Below are positions 34,826 through 45,617 of a stretch of 64,000 nucleotides of DNA, piece after piece. The position numbers and the translations under genes were made by a program. The DNA is from Cadophora sp. MPI-SDFR-AT-0126. Taxonomy: Eukaryota > Ascomycota > Leotiomycetes > Helotiales > Ploettnerulaceae. The stretch is from positions 2,294,001 through 2,358,000 of the forward strand of contig JAGMVK010000002.1 in the NCBI GenBank assembly GCA_020747065.1, in the 5' to 3' direction. The notes below the pieces were generated by a model. It made no database searches. It was not told the origin of the DNA and worked only from the letters and a program-made list of their open reading frames with translations. The first letter of the stretch is position 1; each line of letters starts with the position of its first letter.

Positions 34826-36082
34826 TTATAACACATTCTTCTCCGCCCTCCTCCTCTCCCCCTCCAACTTGACCTGCTCGTACCATGCGGGATCATTCTT
34901 GATTCTCTCTGCCCGCTCCGCCATCCTCTTCTCGTACACCTCTCTTGCTGCTCGCTTCTGCTCTAGCTTAGCTAGTCTGCGCGCTGCTAGTTCTTCTACT
35001 GTAATGTTTAGGGATTGGGCTGTTGCCAGGTCGCTCTGTGCTTTCTCGGCGTCGCTGTGGAGGTGTTGTGCTTCGCGTTTGGTGTGGTCGCTTATGCGTT
35101 TTGCTTGTGAAGGGGAGAGTGTTTGCTCTTCGTCTTTCTCTGGCTCTTGTTCCAACGGCCTCGGATCTTTCTTCCTCGACTCCCAGATCTTACTCTCCCT
35201 CACCTCCGGCGCAGGCATCAAGCCATGCTCAACATTAGGCGCCCATTTCTCTGCAAATTCCGCATCATGTATATCCCCCCAAAGGATCTGCACATTCACG
35301 CCCTCTCCCTCTCCAATCAACCCAATCTTCTCCTTCTTCGGCACAGGCTTCATCCTCTCTGCCTTCTCCTCCGCCGCAACCACAGGATCGTACCCCTCAT
35401 CGCCCTTCTTCAGACTCTCCTTCTTGCTCTTCACCTTCCTCTCCTCCTTAACCGCCAACCTATTCAACACAGCCGCCATATCCGCCACGCTATTCGCTTT
35501 CTGATCACAGATGGCTTTCGCTCTGTCTTTGAGCTTGCGAATTTCACCTTCGGCATCAAGACGGATGTCATCGCCCCACTCGAGTTCGTGTCGTTTGCGG
35601 TATTCGCGAAGTTTCTGGAAGGCGGAGAGACCGATGGCGCCAGAGCCGGAGGGGAATTTGATGTGTGCGAAGGGGTGCCAGAGGTCTTTGCGGAGGGCTG
35701 CGGGCACGGATTTCTTGCCGTTGAAGGGGAGTTGGGAGAGGGCTGCGTTGTTCTGTTGGACCCAGGACGAATCAGTAAATACTTCTACAAAGGAGATGAA
35801 TATTGATTGTGAGGAATTGAAAGGGGGCAAAGGAGCGATTGAGAGAGAATAATGTACATTCATAGCCCTCGTCAAAGAATATACGACATGATTCTTCTGG
35901 AGGTGATTGAACACGAATATCTGCTGGCCATGTTCGGGTCTGGGAGTCTGTTTTTTCTTGATCCCGCTCGCTCGTTGCGCTGCAATTGCGGCGGCCCTTG
36001 ATATCTTGGCTGCTTCGATGGATTCTGTCGATTGGGCTGCTCGCCGGGCGATTTCCCCTGCGGGTAGCTGGGGGATTTTCAT
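34826..36082 (-). CDS. Mitochondrial large-subunit ribosomal protein mL67 (Mhr1 family)
   Basis: Two exons (35858-36082 and 34826-35752) give 383 aa. The start is the ATG of MKIPQLPAGEIARRAA; the frame upstream offers only a non-ATG codon. The join after LTRAMN gives MNNNAALSQLPFNGKKSVPA, and with QQIFVFNHLQKNHVVYSLTR and ALRKDLWHPFAHIKFP this is the mL67/Mhr1 core. The family is a fungal-specific mitoribosome protein; in yeast Mhr1 also affects mitochondrial DNA recombination (family knowledge). The second half is highly charged, lysine/glutamate-rich coiled coil. Base composition in exon 2 alternates between C-rich and G-rich blocks. It is divergent from HSP104. Confidence 0.85.
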   Translation of the reverse strand: MKIPQLPAGEIARRAAQSTESIEAAKISRAAAIAAQRASGIKKKQTPRPEHGQQIFVFNHLQKNHVVYSLTRAMNVHYSLSIAPLPPFNSSQSIFISFVEVFTDSSWVQQNNAALSQLPFNGKKSVPAALRKDLWHPFAHIKFPSGSGAIGLSAFQKLREYRKRHELEWGDDIRLDAEGEIRKLKDRAKAICDQKANSVADMAAVLNRLAVKEERKVKSKKESLKKGDEGYDPVVAAEEKAERMKPVPKKEKIGLIGEGEGVNVQILWGDIHDAEFAEKWAPNVEHGLMPAPEVRESKIWESRKKDPRPLEQEPEKDEEQTLSPSQAKRISDHTKREAQHLHSDAEKAQSDLATAQSLNITVEELAARRLAKLEQKRAAREVYEKRMAERAERIKNDPAWYEQVKLEGERRRAEKNVL

Positions 36083-36640
36083 GGCGTGGTTGAAGGGTGG
36101 CCGTGGGGAATTCAACCGCTGGGTCGAAGTTCACTTGAGATTCTGATGCTTTGAATAATTGTATTGCTGTATGGAGTTAGCGCGGCCAGACTTGACTCGG
36201 CTGGCGTCCTTAGGCGTAACCGCTGCTTTTCAGGCCGCTACGCTACGCTGCTTTAGCGAGGCTACCTGATTACGTCGTTGGTGGTGTGATGGTGGGGTGA
36301 GGATTGGCTGTTGCAGGGCTGGGGAACAGCGGGCTCTAGCAGCTTCTAGCTGATACTGGAACAAATAAACTTGCTGTTTTACTTCGGACCTTTCCAGACA
36401 ACACCAGATACATCTGGGTTCCACTGGATGATCAGGTTTTTGACTATAAAATCATCGCCTCCTGCTACTGATCTTACTTTCCTGATACTTTTCCATACAA
36501 ACTTAATTCAGTACACTGGTCGAATTACCAAAACCATACTTCAAGTGGTCCAAAACTTGGTCACTACGCACTTCCACGATTAACGACCTCACGAAATTCA
36601 CAACATCACACACTGATCACACACTGATCACACCGGCAAA
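36083..36640. promoter_or_regulatory. Divergent mL67/HSP104 upstream region
   Basis: 558 bases between two opposite start codons. The short repeat CACTGATCACACACTGATCA lies just before the HSP104 ATG (about 36611-36630). I looked for a canonical heat-shock element (alternating nGAAn/nTTCn) and did not see a convincing three-unit copy. Confidence 0.5.
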
Positions 36641-39430
36641 ATGACTTCGAATATGAACTTTACCGATAGGGCGAGTAAGGCTCTGTCAGATGCCATGGCA
36701 ATCGCAGAATCCTATGCTCACCCTCAACTACTACCCCTCCATCTCGCCTCCAGTTTACTCGACCCTCCCATCGACGAATCCAAGGACCAGCAAGCAACTG
36801 TCAACGCCTCACATGGATCCGCCTCACAATCATTATTCCGTCAAGTCGTCGAGCGGGCTCATGGCGACCCTCAAGCCTTCCAACGAGCGCTAAATCGAGC
36901 CCTCGTCCGACTCCCGAGTCAGAACCCCCCACCAGACCAAATATCCATGGCACCCTCTTTCACGAAAGTCCTCAGACAAGCCAACGAATTACAAAAGACA
37001 CAGAAGGACTCTTTCATTGCAGTCGATCACTTGATCATTGCTTTGTCGGAGGATCCTACATGCCAGGCGGCGCTGAAGGAGGGCAACATCCCGAATGTCA
37101 AGGTCCTGCAGGATTCAGTCCAGAGTATTCGCGGCACCCGCAGAGTCGACTCGAAGACTGCGGACACGGAGGAAGAATTTGAGAACTTGAAGAAGTTCAC
37201 CATCGACATGACCGCCATGGCAAGAGAGGGCAAGATTGACCCTGTCATTGGCAGAGAGGAGGAAATCCGTCGAGTCGTCCGAATTCTTTCCAGACGAACA
37301 AAGAACAATCCAGTCCTGATCGGAGAGCCCGGTGTAGGAAAGACAACAGTTGTCGAGGGCCTGGCTCAACGTATCGTCAACAACGATGTACCAGACAATC
37401 TTGCTGCCTGCAAGTTGCTCTCCCTCGACGTTGGCTCGCTCGTTGCTGGTAGCAAGTACCGAGGAGAGTTCGAGGAGAGAATGAAGGGTCTTTTGAACGA
37501 GATTGAGCAATCGAAGGAATTTATTGTTCTCTTTGTAGACGAGATGCATCTTCTCATGGGTGCTGGGTCGTCCGGTGAAGGTGGCATGGATGCCGCCAAT
37601 CTGCTTAAACCAATGTTGGCGAGAGGACAGCTTCACTGTATTGGTGCTACGACACTAGCTGAGTACAGAAAATACATCGAGAAGGATGCTGCCTTTGAGA
37701 GACGTTTCCAACAAGTTCTCGTCAAGGAGCCTACGATCCCGGAGGTCATTTCCATTCTCAGAGGTTTGAAGGAGAAGTACGAGGTCTATCACGGAATCAC
37801 GATTTCAGATGGTGCTATTGTGGCAGCAGCTACTTTGGCTGCTCGTTACCTCACCCAGAGACGACTTCCCGACTCGGCTGTGGATCTCATCGACGAGGCT
37901 GCTGCTGCAGTCAAGACTGAACGAGAATCACTTCCCGAAGCACTCGACAACCTCAACCGCAAGCTTCAACAGCTGAAGATCGAAATTCACGCCTTGTCGA
38001 GAGAAAAGGACGAGGCTTCCAAAGCTCGTCTCGCTCAAGCTAAGCAGGACGCCAGCAATTGTGAGGAGGAACTCAGGCCTCTTCGCGAAAAGTATGAGAG
38101 CGAGAAGAACCGCAGCAAGGCAATCCAAGAAGCCAAAGTCAAGTTGGATCAACTCCGTGTCAAGAAAGACGAAGCTATGCGAATGGGAGATGATCAGAAG
38201 GCTGCGGACTTGACATACTACGCCATTCCCGAGCAAGAAGCTTTCATCAAGCAACTGGAGAAGGATAAATTGCAGGCAGACCAGGCTTTGAGCGCCAACA
38301 ATCCCGATTCCGGCGGATCACTGATCACTGACGTTGTTGGTCCGGATCAGATCAACGAGATCGTTGCCCGTGCTACTGGTATCCCTGTCAACAGACTGAA
38401 GACTAGCGAGAAGGACAAGCTCCTGCAGATGGAGAAGGTTCTTTCGAAGATTGTCGTGGGTCAGAAAGAGGCTGTTAAAGCTGTTTCTGACAAGATCCGT
38501 CTACAGAGATCTGGATTGGCAAACCCGAATCAACCTCCCAGTTTCCTCTTCTGCGGTCCTTCCGGTACCGGTAAGACTCTTCTCACGAAGGCTCTTGCCG
38601 AGTTCCTTTTCGACGACCCCAAGGCCATGATTCGGCTCGATATGTCTGAGTACCAAGAGCGCCATACTGTCAGTCGAATGATTGGTGCTCCTCCCGGATA
38701 CGTCGGACACGATGCTGGCGGACAGCTTACCGAAGCTCTCCGCCGAAAGCCATTCTCAATCTTGCTCTTCGACGAGGTTGAGAAGGCCGCCAAAGAGGTC
38801 CTCACCATTCTCCTCCAACTCATGGATGATGGTCGTATCACCGACGGTCAAGGACGTATCATCGATGCCCGAAACTGTATTGTCGTCATGACGTCCAACA
38901 TCGGAGCCGAATACCTTCAACGAGCCACCTCAGCCAACGGCAAGATCGACGATACGACGAAGGCTCTCGTCACCAAGGCATTGGAGGACTACTTCTTACC
39001 CGAGTTTCTGAATCGTATCAGCGAAACTATCATCTTCAACCGCCTATCCAAAAACGAGATTCGCAAGATCGTCGACGTGCGCCTCAGTGAAATCCAGAAG
39101 CGTCTCGCTAGCAACGGTAGAAATGTCACTATTGACTGTTCTCCTGCCGTACGCGACTATCTTGGAAATGCTGGCTACCATCCAAGCTACGGAGCCAGAC
39201 CTCTCGCTCGACTCATCGAGACTGAAGTCCTCAACAAGCTCGCCGTTCACATCCTCAGAGGTTCAGTCAGGGATGGGGAGACGGCCAGAATCGTCATGGA
39301 CAATGGCCGTATTCGCGTCCTGTCCAATCACGAAGAGTCCGACACGAGCAGCGATGATGAAGAGATGGATGATGCGGATGTTACGGAGGCGTTGGGCGGT
39401 GATGATAATGAAATGGAGCTTTACGATTAG
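36641..39430 (+). CDS. HSP104: Hsp104/ClpB disaggregase
   Basis: Single exon, 929 aa, full length for fungal Hsp104. The N-terminal Clp domain covers about residues 1-150. NBD1 has Walker [10 protein letters not shown] (about 228) and Walker [11 protein letters not shown]. The charged coiled-coil middle domain lies at about 410-530 ([20 protein letters not shown]). NBD2 has Walker [10 protein letters not shown] (about 638) and Walker [10 protein letters not shown], followed by the sensor motif [12 protein letters not shown]. The tail is acidic ([11 protein letters not shown] and EMELYD), as in the cytosolic and nuclear form. The hexamer threads aggregated proteins through its pore together with Hsp70/Hsp40 and gives thermotolerance (family knowledge). 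Codon use is biased to C-ending codons, fitting high expression, and there are no introns. Confidence 0.97.
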   Translation: MTSNMNFTDRASKALSDAMAIAESYAHPQLLPLHLASSLLDPPIDESKDQQATVNASHGSASQSLFRQVVERAHGDPQAFQRALNRALVRLPSQNPPPDQISMAPSFTKVLRQANELQKTQKDSFIAVDHLIIALSEDPTCQAALKEGNIPNVKVLQDSVQSIRGTRRVDSKTADTEEEFENLKKFTIDMTAMAREGKIDPVIGREEEIRRVVRILSRRTKNNPVLIGEPGVGKTTVVEGLAQRIVNNDVPDNLAACKLLSLDVGSLVAGSKYRGEFEERMKGLLNEIEQSKEFIVLFVDEMHLLMGAGSSGEGGMDAANLLKPMLARGQLHCIGATTLAEYRKYIEKDAAFERRFQQVLVKEPTIPEVISILRGLKEKYEVYHGITISDGAIVAAATLAARYLTQRRLPDSAVDLIDEAAAAVKTERESLPEALDNLNRKLQQLKIEIHALSREKDEASKARLAQAKQDASNCEEELRPLREKYESEKNRSKAIQEAKVKLDQLRVKKDEAMRMGDDQKAADLTYYAIPEQEAFIKQLEKDKLQADQALSANNPDSGGSLITDVVGPDQINEIVARATGIPVNRLKTSEKDKLLQMEKVLSKIVVGQKEAVKAVSDKIRLQRSGLANPNQPPSFLFCGPSGTGKTLLTKALAEFLFDDPKAMIRLDMSEYQERHTVSRMIGAPPGYVGHDAGGQLTEALRRKPFSILLFDEVEKAAKEVLTILLQLMDDGRITDGQGRIIDARNCIVVMTSNIGAEYLQRATSANGKIDDTTKALVTKALEDYFLPEFLNRISETIIFNRLSKNEIRKIVDVRLSEIQKRLASNGRNVTIDCSPAVRDYLGNAGYHPSYGARPLARLIETEVLNKLAVHILRGSVRDGETARIVMDNGRIRVLSNHEESDTSSDDEEMDDADVTEALGGDDNEMELYD

Positions 39431-40261
39431 GAGAAGCGACCATTTCATGAATGATGAGATATGAGAGCGTGGCGGTTGCATGGAAAAGCAAAGGCGTTTA
39501 TGGCGTTTGGATGGGTGTATACCGGTTGAAGCCCTATGCATCGTTTGCTTTGCAGACCTTTTTGCAGTCTGTCAAATAGAAAACACATACAATAAAATAG
39601 ATACTTGAACATAAATCGAAATTCTGTGAACTCCAGAGCCTTTGATCTCTACTACATTCTGACTAATGCTGCTGTGCCTATCGAGGAGCATGTTTATGCT
39701 CAAGTGAGCTGCAGTGACAAATCTCCTAGGTCTCTCACCAATCTCGGCTCGGAGAAATTCTTGGTACAGTACGAAAGGTACAGTATCCAAAAATAACGAC
39801 GTTTTCACATCTCCCTGATTCAACGACTGATCTACCATCCTGCCCATCACCAGCGGTAACATTATCTTCCTTTATGCATTCCGCAAACCAGGATTGATTG
39901 CATCCTGGTATCGAAACCGCGAACAATGGCGGCACGTGAATGAGGCTGTTCTCTGTGACGTCACCCGACTTCGAGCCGCTTGGGATTTCGGACTTGAAAA
40001 GCATGTCTCCACTGCCATCAGATGGGTCAAAATTTAACTTCATGTCCCAGATTGTCAGCTTGTAGCCCGGTACCGTCTGAACCGGTTGCATCTTTAATGA
40101 GGTGGATGGGATGAGTCTGCTGTCGTTCCGTTTGCCTTTCCCTTCGTCTCGTTTAAATGTGGAGTTTACGGTTTCACAACATCTCATCTGATAACATGAA
40201 ACCTCGCCTCAACAACAAACAGGCAACCCCAGCCCCCCTCGCCGCCAAGTCTGAAACCCGA
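39431..40261. other. Intergenic region 3' of HSP104 with an uncertain minus-strand ORF
   Basis: Holds the HSP104 terminator and a 150-codon minus-strand ORF (39735-40187). Its product includes YKLTIWDMKLNFDP and IPGCNQSWFAECI. It has no signal peptide or domain I recognise, so I do not call it a gene. Near 39766-39783 there are two GGTACAGTA copies, the word that also clusters in the 30.5-31.2 kb region. Confidence 0.35.
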
Positions 40262-40536
40262 TCATGATCTTCCTCGAATGAGAACGCCCAGGCTGCCGAG
40301 ACCTAGACAAGCATTCCAAGCCATGCGCCGAGGCGCGGGTATATCCCTCTACCAAGATTCGATGCAGATCGGAACTTTACTTTGTGCTTTGGTATGATCG
40401 CCCGCTTGCCCGCTTCGGTCTCTGTCTGCGCTTCAAGTCGGGTTTCAAGCTGCTCTCGGATCGCGGTTGTGTGCTGGGCAAAGCTTCGTCGTGCTTGTCT
40501 GTCTAGGCATTTCTGGGCGATGGCGCTTTTTGTCAT
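40262..40536 (-). CDS. Small hypothetical protein (two-exon model)
   Basis: A possible 74-aa gene with exons 40353-40536 and 40262-40302, joined at GTAGAG..CTAG borders in phase. The product starts MTKSAIAQKCLDRQARRSFA, is basic and helical with a heptad-like stretch, and ends GLGSLGVLIRGRS. No family is recognised. The coding-like charge pattern and clean join support it weakly. It would be divergent from the secreted-protein gene, about 415 bases away. It could equally be chance. Confidence 0.25.
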
Positions 40537-40721
40537 GGGTGCTAGGAGGAGAACGGACGAGTCAGGGTGAGAAGGGAAAGATGAGACGGGGGGAACCAAT
40601 CGATGTTGTCAATGCGAGTCGGAATGCCTTCTGTTTCTGGACTATTGACCGTTTGCGATTCTCCTCGGATCGGATTTCAGCGATTCCTGCCTGGCTACCC
40701 TAGTACCTGGACAATAGAATG

Positions 40722-40728
40722 TATATAA
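40722..40728 (+). promoter_or_regulatory. TATA box of the small secreted protein gene
   Basis: TATATAA about 225 bases before the ATG, followed by a CT-rich leader (40740-40950) with several TTCT/CTTC runs. This arrangement is common in strongly expressed fungal genes. Confidence 0.55.
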
Positions 40729-40951
40729 GTGCCTTCCTCCTCGTGAATTAAGTATCTTTCTTCTCCAGCCGCGCTCTACAGTCTTCAAGTCCTTCCCTCA
40801 TTCTACTCATTCTGCTCAATCACATTCTTTCGTACAGTTGATCTGTTCATTCAAACTTATTCTACTGTCTATATTTTATACACTTTCGATCTTTTAACCT
40901 TCTCTACAACCCGTCCAATCTTTTTCCCAACCGACAACTCAGACTTTCAAG

Positions 40952-41806
40952 ATGCAATTCTCTAGCTCCATCCTCGCTTTCTCCCTTCTTGCCCTTGTGG
41001 CCTCTTCGCCTCTTCCAAAGAAGGATAAGGCCGCTGCTTCGTCCGCCGCTGCTTGTGACTCAGCTGCTTCAACTACTGGTATGTTTTGTTCTGTGTGTGT
41101 TTGTTTACGTTGTGATGCTAACTGAGTATAGCTGCTGCAGCCGCATCCGCAACCGCCGCAGCTTCAACTGGTATGTTACATCTATCCAACCATCACCATT
41201 TCCCCTGTTTTTCAATTGACACAATATCAGGCAAGGCTGCCGCCGCGGCTGGAGGCGACGTTCTCACAGCTTCGGCCTACAACGACTTCCAGATCTCCGG
41301 CCCGACTGCCGGAGATGCCGAGACCAAAGCGAATGCCCTCTTCGCCAACATTGATATGAACAACCTCGCAGCTGTCTCGGCCAACGACCTCAAGGTCATC
41401 AAGGGTATTCATGATGCTGCCGAGGATGCTGAGGTCCAGGCTTTCAACCCAGCGATTGCTGCTGCCAGCGGTGATGCTGCTACTGCTCTCCAGGTAGGCT
41501 TTTCTCTTTCTTCTTACCTGTTAATTACCTCTCCTTCCATTCCTTCTCGGCTTAACATATCGCCTTCGTATGTTTTGAGTATTAGGAGATGTTTGCTAAT
41601 AATGGTGACTTCAACAGAACGGCAAGATTGAGAACAAAGTCCTCAAGCTCACCGCAGAGGTCCTCGGTATCCAAGTCGAGGCCGCACAGGGAGGAGATGG
41701 CAGCGATCTCGCCGCTGAGCAGAAGAAGCTTGCCAATAACATCAAGCTTGACACTGCTGCCGCTGGACAGGCTTCGACTCCTGTCTCTTTTGATGAGACT
41801 TCTTAA
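40952..41806 (+). CDS. Small secreted alanine-rich protein
   Basis: Four exons (40952-41078, 41132-41170, 41231-41493, 41618-41806) give 205 aa. A signal peptide (MQFSSSILAFSLLALVASS) is followed by a likely KEX2-type KK site and an Ala/Ser-rich linker encoded partly by a 39-nt microexon. The mature domain (LTASAYNDFQISGPTAGDAE to GQASTPVSFDETS) is helical, acidic, has no cysteine and repeats the pattern AA..A..LQ. It resembles a conserved group of fungal small secreted proteins of unknown role, some of which are called effector-like; I do not see the cysteine pattern of hydrophobins or CFEM proteins. Codon use is C-biased, suggesting high expression. It is secreted or associated with the cell wall. 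Confidence 0.8.
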
Positions 41807-42617
41807 ATGACTTGTGGGCGCCCAAGTTCTGTGGTAGTGACGGCGACCCGAGGTTTAATGGCTTGGTGTTGATTGAGAGGAGGGGCATGGGGTATGGAGA
41901 GAGATGGTGTGGTTGTATTTGCCTGGTGGGAAAGAGGTTCCATGGAAAGGACCAAGATCGCGTATTGGATGGTGGAGATGTGTATTGTCTAGTTGACGAA
42001 TGCCATTGTGACTGCTACTCATGTTTAATCAACCTGTGTTGTGACTTTCTTGCTTGCACCAAAGTCGATGTTCTTGGAGCTGTAAGTTTCCAAGTGCTCT
42101 GTGAACTATGGTGTATCTTGTCAACGATAATGCCACTTTTAACAATGGTTTGACCTTATACAACTTTTACAGCCACCTAAACTTCTAGATATCGAGTTAT
42201 CGCTACTGGAACCCGCAAGTAAGTTTCGCTTCCATCATCACGTGGTGTTTACAATCATCGTTCTCTCTCATCCAGCCTTGGCAACTGATCCTGCTGAGGG
42301 ACAGTTCATTTGCCAGTCGTAATTCCCCAACGAATACTTCTTGAATGATATCAGAACGCTTCTGGTTATATGATATCTCTACATAGCATGTTCAAGAAAG
42401 TGCTTCCTCCCTCGTTGTTTCCAAAGCGAATGTTTTACAAACGAAGCTAGACAGCCGAATGGAGCATTTTAAGGGAAGGAGCATACCTGCCTAGCATGTG
42501 CCTAAGCAACAGCATACCATCATCATTGCTTCACGAGCAGCTGAATCTTGACCTTTGATTACATTGTCATCTGATCCTTGGTCTTTGAAACTTTCTGGTT
42601 CCAAAAACAATTCCAAG
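41807..42617. other. Intergenic region downstream of the secreted protein gene
   Basis: 811 bases. The first part is T/G-rich and is probably 3' UTR. No gene or repeat noted. Confidence 0.4.
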
Positions 42618-42854
42618 ATGGCATCGAAATCCACGGAGGAGAGCCCAGCACACGGGAGCATCAACGCCATCAGACAGGTCGACGATATGTCCAGAACTGT
42701 GTCTATGATGTCGCAGAAACATGAAAACAGTGATACTTTCAGCCTCGGAGAGCATCTGCAAGCACCATCCAGCGAAGATAGTCTTCAATCGCATGCCACT
42801 GCCACCAAAAAAGGCGATGGAGCTTCCGATATTGACTTCGAGATGATATCGTGA
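42618..42854 (+). CDS. Short hypothetical ORF, 78 aa
   Basis: MASKSTEESPAHGSINAIRQ to SDIDFEMIS. The product is Ser/Asp-rich, soluble and probably disordered. It directly precedes the F-box-like remnant on the same strand and could be its former first exon or an independent small gene. No family recognised. Confidence 0.3.
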   Translation: MASKSTEESPAHGSINAIRQVDDMSRTVSMMSQKHENSDTFSLGEHLQAPSSEDSLQSHATATKKGDGASDIDFEMIS

Positions 42855-42962
42855 TCCGTTAAGAGGCGATCCCTACAAAGTTCTGATTGTCGCCAGCGGC
42901 ACCAGCCTCCCCGACGACCTTTCCGCGCCTCAATATATAGACAGCTACAATTCAGCAGGAAA

Positions 42963-43914
42963 TTCCCATAAGAGCTGTATCTCAACATAATCAGTCAAGT
43001 TGATGATATTTCAACATTAGGGGCTCTCTCACTGGTATCCAAGGTATCCCACGACCTCGCAGAGTCCTACCTTTACACTAGATTGGAGACCTCTCAGGGC
43101 GATGGTCTGCCTCTAGTCCTACGAACAACTCTGGGGAAGCCTCATCTTGGCCATCATGTCAAGTCATGTAAGCACTCCGTCAGCTGCTTTAACTGAGTAA
43201 TTGTTGACGACCGTCTTACCAAGGGATCAGTAACGCCTGCAACTGTCACAAGCACCTTGAACTGGACGTGATGTGCCTCGAGGATATGTCAAATTTATAT
43301 ATGGCAGCTAGCTGGGTTTATGATTCTGCAGAAGACATCTCGGATGCCGAAATATGGAAAACCCCTCTGCGTCATGGTCTACCAAAAGCTCCGGCGCCAA
43401 TTCTTCTCTGTCTACTGCCAAACTTGGAGGTATTGACTACATACCAATGCGGCGAATGCTATTCTCCTCTGCTCATGGATATTTCTTGGAAGACCTAGAC
43501 ATGCAGGTGAGTTAATTTTGGGGTAGGGACCATATCACCGCCGGAACACGATTGATGAATGTCGAAGGTCTTCTGTAATAATACCGAAGGGAATCAGACA
43601 CTAATCCAAATTCAGGATGCCGAAATGGAGAGCTTTCAGGCGAGTTTGCCTACGACGAAAGATATATCAGCAACTTCCCCAGTCTACTGCCTTCATCTCT
43701 GGAGGATCTCACAATGACTCTCTGCGAGATGTCTGCAGCCGAGGCCATTGAGAAATTATTTGAATCCCCACCAACTAACCTGCGAAATATCAAACTGGAG
43801 TTCAGTCACCAGTTTGATATAGTGGATCTTCGTAGAGAAAGTCTTTGGCCAAAGTTGCAAGATCTTGCCGAGGACAATGACATTGAGCTGCTCATGGGTC
43901 GCGCGGTCAGATGA
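42963..43914 (+). pseudogene. F-box-like gene remnant
   Basis: The frame reads FP*ELYLNIISQVDDIST, then LGALSLVSKVSHDLAESYLY, which is an F-box-like opening (LPxELxLxI) with an in-frame TAA at 42969-42971. A plausible intron (GTAAGC..CCAAG, from about 43168) leads to ISNACNCHKHLELDVMCLED and LLCLLPNLEVLTTYQ. The frame then shifts: MLFSSAHGYFLEDLDMQ reads in another phase from about 43458. After a donor-like GTGAG, a last part (FAYDERYISNFPSLLPSSLE, ending LLMGRAVR) resembles the leucine-rich C-terminal part of such proteins. A stop plus a frameshift suggest a recently dead gene. An alternative is an acceptor at 42971-42972 that skips the stop, which leaves only the frameshift. Confidence 0.5.
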
Positions 43915-44585
43915 AAAGGCTTATCCTGCACTCTATCTATTCTTCCAGGTCTGCAAAGGTCTGAAGCTGAGCCGGATCGGATTTCTGTTGCTGAGGGTTG
44001 CGATCTAGAACACCATGATATTGATTCTCTTCCAGTCACACGCCTTGCTGGTGACGTTGCAAAGAGAGAACGCATATAGCATAGACTTGAATTTGAGGGA
44101 TGCACGAGACAATTGCGGCCCATTGTGAAGCATGCTATGATATCATAATCTATTAGTTCGTGCCGCATCCTTAGATCTTTGCGGATGGGCTCCATCATAG
44201 TTGAAAATCCTAATTCCCCAAATCGATTCGTGACTTTGAGTACTTTCGGTAGACTGTTTCCGCCGTATGTGGGGCATGTCTCTGCCTCTCTTCCAATTGG
44301 GTCGCTCATGCACAAAATTGACGAGCTGTAGATGAGAATACGGAAGAGACTGAACTCCGTACGGAGTACCTGTGGAATACCCAGCTATCCCCTATTTGAT
44401 TTTGCAATACTCGATGCTTCATTGCCGGGAATATGGCGCTGTTAAGAAACGGGCGGAGCTATCGGGCTGTACGTAAAACCGGGGCATGCTTTCACACGTC
44501 ACTTAAGAAGCGTCAGTATTTTTTTTATCGGAAGCTTGTGTTACTTTACAGAATATTGTCATCAAAGTTTTATCATACTAACAAG
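43915..44585. other. Intergenic region before the amidohydrolase gene
   Basis: 671 bases. It contains a perfect 14-bp palindrome, ACTCCGTACGGAGT, at 44354-44367. No supported gene; presumably it holds the promoter of the amidohydrolase gene. Confidence 0.45.
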
Positions 44586-45617
44586 ATGGCACCATTCATC
44601 ACCCTCGAAGAGCATTACATTTCTCGGTCGGCCGTCAAAAATGCCGGGGCGGACGACATGTACGCCATGTTCCCACCACACATCGTCTCCAAGCTCGCAG
44701 ATCTCGGAAACGAGCGTATCAAAGATCTCGACAAAGGAGAGGTCTCTCTCCAAGTTCTCTCGCATGGACCAATCGATGCATCCGCAGAAGTTTGCACTCA
44801 AGCGAACGACGATCTCGCTGCTGCGATATCCAAGAACCCTTCTCGCTTAGCCGGATTCGCGCTACTACCTGTGATCGACCCGAAAGCAGCAGCAGCTGAA
44901 CTCGATCGGTGTGTCACCAAATTTGGCTTTCTGGGAGCTTTGGTGGATAACAATGTTGATGGTCAATTCTACGACGATGAGCGATTCTGGCCTATGTTTG
45001 AGAAAGCGGAGGAGCTGGATGTCCCAATTTACATCCATCCGACATTTGCTTCAGACGAGATGTTGGAGCATTATAAGGGCAATTACGATGACAAGATTGC
45101 TTTGGCTTTGAGCACTTTTGGATGGGGCTGGCATTCTGAGACTGGTTTACATATCCTCAGGCTCTTTTTCAGCGGCCTCTTTGATCGGTATCCGAAGTTG
45201 AAGATTGTGATTGGACACGTGAGTAAACCCATATTCACTTTCCAGCAATGTTTAGATGAGATTCTGACTGACGATTCAATTCAGATGGGCGAAATGCTTC
45301 CTTTCCAACTTGATCGCTGCATATCGGTGTCGGAGAGATTTGGTGCAACGAAACGGGGTCTACGCGAGGTTTGGCAGAATAATATCTGGATCACGACTTC
45401 CGGAATGTTCTCGCTTCCACCTCTTGCTTGTCTATTACAGACTACATCGATTGATCATGTGCTGTATAGTGTGGACTATCCGTTCTCGCCGAATGAGAAA
45501 GGGAGAGAGTTCATTGATGTGATCAAGAAGAGCGGATTGATGAGTGAAGAGGATTTCGAGAAGTTTGCGTATCGTAATGCAGAGGATTTGTTGAAAGTGA
45601 AGGCTACTGTAGCTTGA
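44586..45617 (+). CDS. Amidohydrolase-2 family protein (dihydroxybenzoate/resorcylate decarboxylase type)
   Basis: Two exons (44586-45218 and 45285-45617) give 321 aa from MAPFITLEEHYISRS. Metal-site motifs of the ACMSD-like amidohydrolase group are visible: EEHY (8-11), the IHPTF His (about 150), GHMGE (His 211) and SVDYPF (Asp about 275). This set matches 2,3-dihydroxybenzoate and gamma-resorcylate decarboxylases, which reversibly decarboxylate hydroxybenzoates using a divalent metal. The exact substrate is not known. The 66-nt intron has GTGAGT..TTCAG borders, no stop and a length divisible by three, so unspliced mRNA stays in frame but puts 22 residues between His 211 and MGE. No pathway partners adjoin. 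Confidence 0.85.
   Translation: MAPFITLEEHYISRSAVKNAGADDMYAMFPPHIVSKLADLGNERIKDLDKGEVSLQVLSHGPIDASAEVCTQANDDLAAAISKNPSRLAGFALLPVIDPKAAAAELDRCVTKFGFLGALVDNNVDGQFYDDERFWPMFEKAEELDVPIYIHPTFASDEMLEHYKGNYDDKIALALSTFGWGWHSETGLHILRLFFSGLFDRYPKLKIVIGHVSKPIFTFQQCLDEILTDDSIQMGEMLPFQLDRCISVSERFGATKRGLREVWQNNIWITTSGMFSLPPLACLLQTTSIDHVLYSVDYPFSPNEKGREFIDVIKKSGLMSEEDFEKFAYRNAEDLLKVKATVA

Noticed and set aside
34623..35504. 293-codon plus-strand frame
   Set aside because: Extends through the 3' UTR and antisense to mL67; Ser/Phe-rich and without motifs.
35123..35806. 227-codon plus-strand frame opposite mL67
   Set aside because: Shadow of the conserved mL67 coding strand; its product is low-complexity Leu/Arg/His with no features.
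36083..36640. Heat-shock element upstream of HSP104
   Set aside because: Only scattered TTC/GAA units; no three properly spaced inverted units seen.
39735..40187. 150-codon minus-strand ORF 3' of HSP104
   Set aside because: Could be a gene, but no signal peptide, domain or convincing splice partner; left as a note in the intergenic entry.
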